The notes under the pieces were generated by a model, which saw nothing but the letters and a program-made list of their open reading frames with translations, had not been told where the DNA came from and made no database searches. Below, one piece after another: positions 27,301 through 39,300 of a stretch of DNA of 64,000 nucleotides. Numbering within the stretch: position 1 is the stretch's first letter; each line of letters starts with the position of its first letter. Both the position numbers and the translations under genes were made by a program. This DNA comes from Garcia nutans (Eukaryota > Streptophyta > Magnoliopsida > Malpighiales > Euphorbiaceae): NCBI GenBank assembly GCA_947685225.1, contig CANTUV010000003.1, positions 6,456,001 to 6,520,000 on the forward strand, written 5' to 3'.

Positions 27301-30300
27301 AATGTTGAGAGAATTTGTGAGAGATGCATTACTTGTAAACAAGCTAAATCCAAATTGATGCCTCATGGGTTGTATACACCACTTCTCATACCTATTGAAC
27401 CTTGGGTAGACATTTCCATGGACTTTATTTTAGGATTACCTAGGTCAAGGAAAGGAAAATATTCTGTTTTTGTTGTTGTTGACAGGTTTAGCAAAATGGC
27501 ACATTTCATTCCATGCCATAAGACGGATGATGCAACTCATGTTGTGGTGGTGTTCTTCAAAGAAATTGTGAGATTGCATGGAGTTCCAAGGACAATTGTT
27601 AGTCATAGAGATGTCAAGTTCTTTAGCCACTTTTGGAAGACACTTTGTAGTAAGTTGGGAACAAAGCTTCTATTCTCAACAACGTGCCATCCACAAACGG
27701 AGGTGGTCAATAGAACTCTTTCACAACTATTGAGGGCAATAATTCAAAGAAATCTGAAGAATTGAGAAGAATGTTTGCCACATGTTGAGTTTGCCTATAA
27801 TAGGAGTATTCATGCTACAACAAATTGTTCACCTTTTGAGGTTGTATATGGTTTCAATCCATTAACATCTATGGATTTACTGCCATTACCCATTGAAAAA
27901 GCTAATTTGGAAGGAAAGAAAAAGGCTGAATTTGTTAAATGCTTACATGAGAGGGTGCGTGCTCAAATAGAGAAAAAAACTCAACAATATGAAAAGCAAC
28001 ACAACAAGGGAAGAAAGAAAGTCATATTTGAACCAGGTGATTGGGTTTGGGTACACTTGAGGAAGGAAAGATTTCCAAGTCAAAGGAAGTCTAAGCTGAT
28101 GCCGAGAGGAGATGGACCATTTCAAGTCCAAAGAATCAATGACAATGCATACAAGCTACAATTGCCTAGTGAGTATGGCAATGTAAGTGCTACCTTTAAT
28201 GTTTCTGATTTGTCTTTGTTTGATGTAGGTGATGAAGGAGTAGATTCGAGGACGAATCCTTCTGAGGAAAGGGGTAATGATGAGGACAAACAAGCTCGAG
28301 TCCATTCGGCTAATGATGAAAATGCAAAGAAAGACCCCTTTAGCCATTCATAGAGGCCCAAAAACAAGAGCTAGAGCCAAAAAGATGATGAAAATATTAA
28401 CTTGCTTAATTGAAGACATTTGGAAGAAACAAGCTCAATGTGATGCAGCTAACTTATTATGTGAGGAACAAAAGTCAAAGATTGTAAACATGATCCAAGC
28501 ATGTTCAAATATGAAGACAATAGTCTAACCCACATTGTCTGAATCAATCTAGCCCATTGAAGAATAAAGGGTCATTCAGCCTTAATTAAGTGAGCATGGA
28601 TCTTTGGCTGTCATTTCATGTTATTTATTAATTTGGGTTTATTTTATTTGCTTTGTGAAATCAACATATCAGAGTTGGGATTTTATTCTTGTTAAAGTTT
28701 GAGTTTTTGATCAGTTGTCATTTGGGAGTTACAAATGAGTACATTTAGTTTGGGGTGTGATCAGTTGTCATTTGGGAGTCACAAAATGAATGCTTTTAAT
28801 GTATAACAGCTCTTTTCAATGAGAGTTAGTAGGGATTAAAAGGAAGAACGTGGAAAAGCTATAATAACAGCCAATTAGGTTTTTTCTACCTCACTTTGGC
28901 TATAAATATCAAAGCCAAACTAATTTGTAAGAAGACCATTGATGAATGATAATCTGAATTTGCTCTTTGTGAGTGTTTTTGTTTAAGTTCTTTCATGAAC
29001 TTTGAACTTATCAAACTAATTTGGTTTGTGGCGTTCTCTAATAAAAAAATCTTGTGTTTAATTCTTAACTTATCAAATCATATCTGGTTTGTGGCATTGT
29101 GGGTTGAATTCAAGTGCTAGTTTCATTGGTAAACAATAACAATTGGAACTAGTTTTTCCCTAACTTCATTTGAGGAGGTCCTTGGGTTTTGGAATCATCT
29201 TGACTGGAGGGTGTTTTCTTGCATTCCATATGTATCATAACTTAATAGTTATTGGGGTATATGGTTGCTAAGATGATTATTTCCTATCACTAACTGTTAA
29301 ACAAAATATCCTAAAATTCTAGCCTCTAAACAAACCCTGTAACTATCCTAAAACCCAACCCTCCAAGCTTTCCTCCATTCCAACCTGCAAACAGCCCCTA
29401 AAATCCATTTTTCTTGTTTAGTTTTGCTTCTCAATCCCACTTTTTGCAAACCCTAATTGTCCACCTTAATATCTATCTATTCTAGCTTTCAAATTAACTC
29501 AAAATTCAGCCATAGTAGTCCAAACTGCCCTACATCATCAAAACATTGTTTGGAATTTGGGGGTGGGTGAAACCAAACAGTTGCCTTATAAAATGCTCAA
29601 ATCTATATATGCAACAAAAATTAAGCTCAAAATTAGTTCAGAATTTTTTTTTGTTTGCCATGCGTTGACTGATATTAATAGTTTTACAAATTTAGGAGAA
29701 AATCTAAATCAGTTTATTAGAAGGGGTTGAAAATACATACACCTTTAGCTGGAAGACAAAGAATTAATCTCTATTACAGTTAATTATGTTTGTTAACAAC
29801 AAGCTCAAAAGTTAATCTTGTATGAAGTTACATCATCAAAAGTCAAGTTATTCAGAGCCACTTCATCAATTTTTTTTCCACATTATTGTAATTTTGTAGG
29901 TCTCAATTGAGAATATATATGGACCAATATTTACAATTCTTTTATTATTTTTCAATTGGCTCATAAATAATAAACTTGGCTCATATATTTTCTTTATCTT
30001 TATATTCAAAATTATCAAATGATAATATCTAAATTTAATAAAAACAATAATTATGGTTCATGTATGTTAAAATTATTTTAAGAAAAGTTAAATAAAAAGA
30101 ATGTGCTAGCTTTAGAATAGTATAATACAAACATCAAACCAGTGTTTCTTTTTTCTTTTCCTTTTTTATATTTCAATACACTAGAATCAGCAAATCTTTT
30201 CAGCACAAGGATTCGACAATTTGATCAGAATTCTATGTTGATGTATTAATTAAGAAAGAAAATAGTCATTTTGTCAGTTCCCTCCGTTCCTTTTTCAATT

Positions 30301-33300
30301 GCTGCTATCAACTAATCATTTTTTCCAATAATAATGAATTAGTTAATTTGTCTTCCATGTTCATGCAATTATTAGAGGAGAAAATTTCATAAGAAACCAA
30401 CACTTCAAGATGACCAAATCATTGATTAAGGCAGTTTTGGAAAAGACTCAGTAATATAAGGTTTTAGTTGGTGATAACAAAGTCAAGAAAAAACATACTA
30501 TAGAGCTGAATACTACAAAACTTTAAAGGAGGACTTCAACTTTAGATAACTAAGCCAAAGATGCCATCAAATGAAAGGATATGAGTTTACCCAGAAAAGG
30601 GGGAGAGAAAGGCTAGGGAATAGAACAGTAAGTGTAGAAAGTGGAAGATTAAGTAAAATACTCCTGACAAGTTAATGAGATAGAGAGAGAAAGAGACAGA
30701 CCTGGACTGCATTCAAAGGAACATCACCAGAAGATACTGCTGCAACAACATTGATTACAAGAGCTGCAACATTGACAGTAAGCTGGAATTGGATAAATTT
30801 CTGAATATTGGCGTACACAGAACGACCCCATCGTACAACCTAAAAAAAGAGAACAAGAACAAATTGTAAATATGAGTTGTTTTATTTACATTACAATTCA
30901 ATGGTTTAAAAAACAGAAGAAAAAGCATTTGGCTATTAGTCTAGCAATTAAGAAAAATCCATGCATTCAAAAGGTTTATAAGCATTTTAGATTCTAAATC
31001 AATGCAATACTTTACCCAGTACGGTAGAAAACTTATTGGACTACATAGCAGAATCTTATAGCCTAATGACAAACCGATCTTACGTTCGAGAATGCACTTG
31101 TTACTCCTAAGAAGTTCGAAAACAAGTATGAAGTGACCTTTCAAGTGTTCTCATTGCTATCAAATGAATTTTCCAGCCACCAATTGAAACTCTTTAATTT
31201 TTAAAGGCAGGTGATATGGGTCCTAGTTTCACTCTACAATATTCTTTTCTAACATACATTGCATGTAAAAGTAAACAAAAAAGCTCACTGATTTGTGCAT
31301 TGCATTGTAAGAATCAATATCCATTCTGAAAGAAATGCTAATGCTGTTCTATGGAGAGAGAAGGCCAAACTGTGTAAACACCCCCATCTAAGAAAGCTTT
31401 ACACAATTTTTTCTCAGTCGTTTAACTAAATAAAATGGTTACTAACCTTCACAACTGAAGCAAAATTATCGTCCAAGATAATTATATCTGAGCTTTCTTT
31501 CGCAACTTCAGTCCCTTGAATGCCCATAGAAAGACCTATATCTGCCTAAAATACAGAAATTCATAAAGCATTGACTATGGCAAGGAAGCATTAACTGAAA
31601 AGTCAGAAGCAAATAAGATAAGCATAGAACAAAATACCATAAAGACTTGAATGAATAGATGAAGTGCAATACACACTGAAAGGATCCAATGCCACATAGC
31701 ACAATCACAGCTACACTACCACAAAAGTTTTTGCTATCATCCAAGCACATAAAGCATCAAGTATGTTGTTACAGAACATCCTCAGTCCTTAATTTGCTAT
31801 TCTACGGTGAGGCTTACAAATATAGCAAGTTTGACACTTGCATGGCTACATAAGTATTTGACTCATCAAACACTCGCCTATTGATGCCCAGTCAATGCTT
31901 TCAGGACATGCCAATGAAAGCATGTTTCCTGATTACCCAGAATTTAATCTTCCAGATATTAATAAACTGAAACTCATGATCACTGGATCACATATAGAAT
32001 GTTGCTTAGCAACCAATGCCTTCATACTTTGTATACAGAAGGCATTGAAGTATTCCCATACAAGCAAAAAATATTAGTATGAAAATCTTGCATAAAAAAT
32101 TAGCAAATATAAATGTGTTTCTTTAAAGTTAATGAGTCTGCAATAATGGAAACTTGATGCTTCTGAAACACTAATTCATTTCCATTACAATTGAAGAAAG
32201 TGAGCAAACAAGATATCTTAGAGTTTCCACAAATCAAACAGTAAATTAATGTATTTTTTAACATCTTTTATGATTAAGATATATCAATTATAATATAAAG
32301 TAACAATTCAAAAAAGAAAAAAACATCTCATAAGTAGCAAAGGTATACTGATGGAAAACCTCATGAAGTGCAGGAGCATCATTTGTGCCATCGCCAGTAA
32401 CAGCTACAACTTCCCCTCCCTTGCGTAAAGCTTGAACAAGCAAAAGCTTGTCATTAGGAGATGACCTCCCCATCACCTATACATCATTACTTCTGAATCA
32501 AATGCATTTTTTCATTTTTAAATCAACCAAAAGATATAATATATCATAGTAGAAGATGATTTTAGGTTCAATAGTTGCAAAGATCTTAGTTAACTGTGTA
32601 ATGGTTATAGAACTTTCATGGAGTTCAACATATACCGTTATTTTCTTGGCAATCGCTTCTCTTTCCTTTTCAGAATATGCATGGAATACCCTTCCTTCAA
32701 TGATATTAGGCTCAGTGGCATCTGCATTTGAACCAAGAATCCCACATTCCAAAGCTATTGCTTTTGCTGTTTGAAGATTGTCTCCCGTGACCATTCGCAC
32801 CTATAATTTTACCACCACATTATTCCAACACACTGCATATGTCATGGGAAAAAAATAAAAACACAGCTAGTCTTTCCAATAGATAGATTCAATAGGATAA
32901 AAGAGAAAAAAAAACTAAAAAAATCATTACGAGTGACTAATCAACATAAGAAACTACAATAGTGAGCATTCAATCAGGCAAAATCAAAAGTTCGTTTCAG
33001 AAAAGTGACAAGCTACCTTAACACCAGCTTCTGTGCATACTCTCACTGCATTGCCTACGCCTCGGCGACAAGGATCCTACGTATGAAAATCTTATAAGCA
33101 GCAGAAACATCAGATGGAGAGCATGCTTATTTAAAGAAAAACAAAATAAGAAAAAAAAGGCTTAAATCAAATACTCAGCATAGAGCCAAGCATAGAGTAA
33201 TAATAAGATCAGTATAGGGTTGACTTGGAACATTTTATTCATAATTTCATTATTGCAAATCATTTTGTGTATATATGCAAGCTCACAGCCCTAGAACATT

Positions 33301-36300
33301 GATGGCTGCACCAAATTTTTTCTCAAGTAAAAAACAATAAAGCTTGTGTGGTAATTAACATCATTATCAGTGCACAACAAATGATGAGACTTCTACATGT
33401 GGATGTGAAGCTAAATAAGAACATATAGCATAAAAAAGATTATTCATGTCAAAATCAAAAGCCACTTGCATTATCATTTTCGGTGATAGTAAAAGAATAA
33501 AAAGAGGAAAGATAGAGCTCAAAACACAAGAATAAAATGTTGCAGAATATGAACCTTAATGCCAACAATAGCAAGCAAAACAAGGTCATTTTCAGGTAAA
33601 ACCCATTTGTCTAAGCCTTCTTCATCAGCAGGAACTTTATCCAAATCATATGATCTGTATGCAATGGCAACACATCGCAAGCTTCTTGCAGCCGCATCAT
33701 CAATAGCAGCCTTGAAAAATTCCTGCTAAAAAATTTACAGGAGAAGACATTCTTATCCGAAAGTTTGCTGACACAAAAGATATTTTAAGCTAATTTTTTA
33801 GCTTTCATAGGTCATTTCATGTACTACGTACAAGGTAGCAATAACTCTCCATTCAAGAGGAGGTTAAAATATTAAAAGTACATTCATCAGATGATAATTG
33901 TCATTTTATGCAGCTTGCCATCATCAGAAAATTCAAATTTTAACTTGATGACAAACTTCAGTTGTGTTTCTTCTGGGTTCTCAGAAAAAAAAAAGGTCCT
34001 ATAAGATTCCAGGAACGATGATAACTGTGCTTGCATATTACCAGGCATCAGTGTACAGAAGAAAGATAGACCAATTGATAGTGAAGCTGTGAGGAGTAAT
34101 TAACTTGGAAATGGAAGGATGAAAAGTTCACTAAGGAAGGATGAAGAGTTCACTAAGGATCAAAAATCAACTATTTGTAAATTGTTTTCTCTTAACTCAA
34201 GCATACAAAATTCATAAAGAAGCAGGAACAAAATAAGAACTCAAACAGCCAGAGATTGTTATGTATCTAATAATTCACTGTTGTGATTTGGGAGAGAAAT
34301 TCTCTCTATTTCTTATATTCAAAGAAGAGGAATTACACATATATATAGACAAGATAGAGAAACCTAAGAAAAACAACAAAAAGACTATACTACCCTTTAC
34401 ATTATAGACTATTCACAACACTCCCCCTCAAGTTGGTATATAGATATCACACATTCCCAACTTGCACACTAATCTTTGGAAGAGTCTAGAGTTTAGCCCC
34501 TTGGTAAGAATATCTGCAACTTGGTTATTTGAAGTCACATGAGTAAGCTTCAATAGGCCTTGAATAAGTTTCTCTTTGATAAAGTGCCGATCAATCTCAA
34601 TATGTTTTGTCCTGTCATGTTGAACAGGATTTTGAGCAATACTAATAGCGGCCTTGTTATCACAGAACAAGGTAGAGGTTCCATATTTGGAGATTTTTAA
34701 CTCCTCCATTAGCTTCCTTAGCCACAGTACTTCACACACACCTTGTGCCATAGCTCTAAATTCTGCTTCAGCACTTGAGCGAGCAACAACGCTCTGTTTT
34801 TTACTCCTCCAGGTGACCAAGTTGCCTCCAACAAAAGTACAGTAGCCTGAAGTTGATCTACGGTCATCAAGTGACCCTGCCCAATCTGCATCCGTATATG
34901 CTTCTATCTCAAGGTGCTCATGTTTTGAGAAAAGCAAACCTTTTCCAGGAGCAGATTTCAGATACCGTAGGATACGAAAAACAGCTTCCAAATGGCAGTC
35001 ACGGGGATCATGCATATACTGGCTAACTTGACTAACTGCAAACGCAATGTCAGGCCTAGTATGTGATAGGTAGATTAATCTACCTACAAGTCTTTGATAT
35101 TGACCAATGTCAACTGAGTCCCCTACACCTGCTTGGAGTTTGCAATTTGCTTCAACAGGAGAGTCAATAGGTTTACACCCCAACATACCAGTTTCTTCCA
35201 AGAGATCCAAGACATACTTTCTTTGGGATATGAATATTCCTCTTTCGGATCGAGCCACTTCTATTCCAAGAAAGTATCGCAGATTTCCAAGATCTTTAAT
35301 CTCAAATTTTCTTGCTAGCAATTTCTTTAAGCGAAGAACTTCCTCAGCATCATCTCCTGTTACCACCATATCATCAACATAAACAACTAGCAGCTTGATC
35401 TTACCATTGTGATGTCTAATGAACAAGGTATGATCAGCATCACTTTGTAAGTAGCCAAAGGAAACCATGGCTTTACTAAGTTTGTCAAACCACGATCTTG
35501 GAGATTGCTTTAAACCATATAGGGCCTTCTTTAACTTACAAACTTTTCCCATAGTCTTCTGACCCTCAAAACCAGGAGGTATATCCATATACACCTCTTC
35601 TACTAAGTCTCCATGCAGAAATGCATTTTTTACATCAAATTGATGTAAATCCCAATTCAGGTTGACAGCACATGACAAGAGAATTCTTACTGTATTCATC
35701 TTCGCAACAGGAGCAAATGTTTCTTGGTAATCAACTCCATATGTTTGAGTATACCCTTTCGCCACAAGTCTTGCCTTGTACCTTTCCACTGTACCATCGG
35801 CCTTATGTTTCACAGTAAACACCCATTTGCATCCAACCGGTCTCTTGTCCCTCACTGTGTCAACAAGTTCCCATGTCCCGTTTTTCATCAAAGCCCTCAT
35901 CTCTTCCACCATTGCTTCCTTCCACTTTGAGTCTTGAAATGCTTCCTGCCAATTCTGTGGAATAGAAACAGAAGAAACAGACAAGACAAAGGCTCTATAG
36001 GATGGAGACAAATGATCATATGACACAAAATTTGAGATTGGATGTTGAGTACAAGACCTCACACCTTTTCTTAAAGCAATAGGAACATTTAAATCGTCAA
36101 CCATAAGGTTAGGATCAATAACTAAGTCAGAATTAGAATCACTTACATTGAGTGGTGTTTCCGCTGACTCAGGAACTGATGGCAGGGGTAATGGTTGATC
36201 ACCAGTATCATGCATAACAGCTTTGGCTTTCTCCTTTCTAGTGTACCTTTGTAAATCTGGCCTATCTAGTCTACCCTTCCTCCTTTCCTCGAGATCAATC

Positions 36301-39300
36301 TTTTCTTGCTCACTATCAATAGTGACTAAGTTTCTAATAGACTCAGGTACAGAAATCAAGGGAGTTGGAAAGGTAGACTCCTCTTCTACTCTAATCTCCC
36401 CCTGAAGAGGAGTAGGAGGAAAAAAAGGTTCAACTTCCCGAAAGGTCACATCCATACTGACAAAATACCTTCGAGATGGAGGATGATAACACCTGTAGCC
36501 CTTTTGCGTTCCAGAATAACCCACAAACACACATTTTAAAGCTCTAGGATCAAGTTTATTCCCATACCTATGGTGAACAAAACACACACAACCAAACACC
36601 TTAGGTGGAACAGTATAGGATGTATGACCCTGTAAAACTTCTATCGGACTCTTAAAGTTAAGAGTTCTAAGGGGCATCCGGTTAATTAGGTATGCAGCTG
36701 AAAGCACGGCATCCCCCCAAAAATGTTTAGGGACATTCATTGTAAATAAAAGGGATCTAGCAACTTCTAATATATGTCTATTTTTCCTTTCAGCTACCCC
36801 ATTTTGTGCACTAGTGTTCACACAACTAGTTTGATGGATAATTCCCTTAGCATCTAGATATGATTGAAACATACCATCCATATACTCAGTCCCATTATCA
36901 GATCGTAAGATTTTCACCTTAGCATCAAATTGTGTACAAATCATGTTATAGAAAGACTGGAAACAAGAAAAAACTTCATTCTTTGATTTCAACAGATACA
37001 CCCAAGTGAGTCTAGTGCAGTCATCAATAAAGGTAACAAACCAACGATAACCAGATAATGAAACAATAGAACTAGGTCCCCATACATCAGAATGAATAGT
37101 CATAAAAGGAATAGAACTTTTATTATCATGAGAAACATAAGTATTCCTCGTATGTTTAGCTAGTTCACAAGCATCACAAAATAAAGTTTCAACAGAACAC
37201 TGACTGAATAGGTTCGGATACAACCGTTTAAGAGCTACAAAAGATGGATGTCCTAACCGTCTATGCCACATAATCACTTCTTGACTCACATCACTACTCT
37301 TCCCTAACAAGGCTTGGGATTTCTTCTCAAGGAGGTACAAGCCATCATGCACTCTACCATGACCAATCGTTTCCCCTGACTTCAGATCCTGCAAAAAACA
37401 ATGGGTTGGATAAAAAACAGCTCTACATTGAAGATCATTGGTAAGAGCAAGTACAGATAAAAGATTAACTGGGAAGCTAGGAATGTGAAGAACAGATTTC
37501 AAATCAAGATTGGGTGTACACTTTACAAAACCTGTACCAGAAATTGGCGCAGAAGAGCCATTTGCAATACGAACATATTCCATATTAGTGCATGGTGAGT
37601 AATCAATGAATTTGTCTAAAGAGCCTGTCATATGTTTGTTTGCTCCTGAGTCTATAATCCAAGAATCATTCATAGAATTGACGAGAAGTGCCATACCTGA
37701 CTTTGAAAAATGAGATGTAGCATTGGATGAGGATGGTGTACCCTGTCGAAGGAGGCTTCTCAAGGCTTGCAACTCTTCAACGGATAGGCAATCTGTAGAG
37801 AGAGCATCGGTAGTAGGTGTAGGAGTAGGGTCTGAAAATGTATTCACCTCAACTTGATTTGCTACATAGCGAGGTGGTCCTGATTTTCCTCCACCACGAC
37901 CACGGCCTCTTCCACGGCCACCACCACGCGGTCGCCCAATCAATTTCCAACATTTCTCCTTGGTATGACCAGGAGTGTTACAATGATCACAAAACCGAGT
38001 ATCCTCCTCATGAGTAATAGTGGTACGAGTAGCTTGTGATGCTACTAGTCCAGCTTTTTCAATTACTGGAGATTTCATCATAGTTCTTCTCCTACATTCT
38101 TCCTGTTGGATGTAAGCATGAGTTTCCTCTAAGGATAGCATCGGGGTCTTCCCCAATACCTGAACTCGGACAGGATCATATTCTGGATTCAAACCTGCCA
38201 GAAACTTGAATATACGCCCATTCTCAATTTTCTTGTGATATTGAACCGCATCATCTGGACATTTAGCATGAAACTCATCATAATAATCCAGCTGTCTCCA
38301 CACCTCATTTAGAGCAGCATAGTAATCATCCACAGATAATTCTCCTTGTTTCAAGCCTTCCAATTTTAGACAAAGTTCAAACACCAAGGCTGCATTTCCT
38401 ATGCCAGAATAAGACTTTCTACAAGATTCCCATATCATCTGGGCCGTGTCAAGCATCAAATAACCATTAGCAAGTCTAGGTTCCATTGAGTTCAATAGCC
38501 ATGACATAACAAGGGCATTTTCAGATTCCCATGAACTGAATTTAGAATCAGTTTCAGCCGGACGAGTTTTAGTACCGGTAAGGTAGCCCGTATACCCTCT
38601 TGCACTGATGGATAAATAGCATGTCCTAGACCAAACTAGATAATTTACCGCACCTTCCAACTTGAAAGGACTGATTTGCAACGATGGATTAGCATTATCA
38701 TGACTTTCTGACTTAGACATCTCAATAGAACAATGATCACCCAAAAAAGGAAGTAGCAGCAGCAAAGAAACAGCAGCAGCAAGAAAAAAAACAGAGGCAG
38801 CCAAGAAAAATGCCACTGGGCAGCAGAACGGATCAGGGAACTAACCAGATAGGTGGGGTCGCAGTACAAAAAGGAGGCTGTCGGAGAAAAACTGGCCGGA
38901 GGAGGTGACCAGGGATGCCGCACGCGCCCACACGCGCCGGCGCGTGGAGAAGGGAACAGAAGCTTCTGGCGGCGCGTGGGCTTCACGCGCTGGAGATCCG
39001 GCGACCGGGTTTCTGGCGAAGGCTGGTCGGCGGCCTGGCAAGGGGCTGAGGGAGGCTGTGTCGCTACTGGACACCTGCAACACCTCAAAACAGAAATGGC
39101 AGCCCCTAAAAACTAGGGTTCAGCTGCCGGAAAATGCACTTCTGCCGGAAAAACAGCCCCCAACCGGAAAAATATACAGCCCTCTCACCTTTGCTCTGAT
39201 ACCATGTTGTGATTTGGGAGAGAAATTCTCTCTATTTCTTATATTCAAAGAAGAGGAATTACACATATATATAGACAAGATAGAGAAACCTAAGAAAAAC

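Larger units (their letters stand above)
22078..29289 (+). mobile_element. Ty3/gypsy retrotransposon in intron 27 (7.2 kb)
   Basis: TG...CA LTRs of about 1014 and 1012 bp enclose a tRNA-Met-type primer site, gag, protease, RT, RNase H, integrase (gypsy order) and a purine tract. The flanks ATAAC and CTAAC match in four of five bases, a slightly decayed duplication. Gag and pol carry several stops and frameshifts, so the copy is dead. No chromodomain is seen after the integrase. It is oriented opposite to the calcium ATPase gene. Confidence 0.93.

Noticed and set aside
38721..38816. Upstream extension of the young copia frame giving 1462 codons
   Set aside because: Hydrophobic leader unlike gag; ATG 38720 gives a normal gag start.
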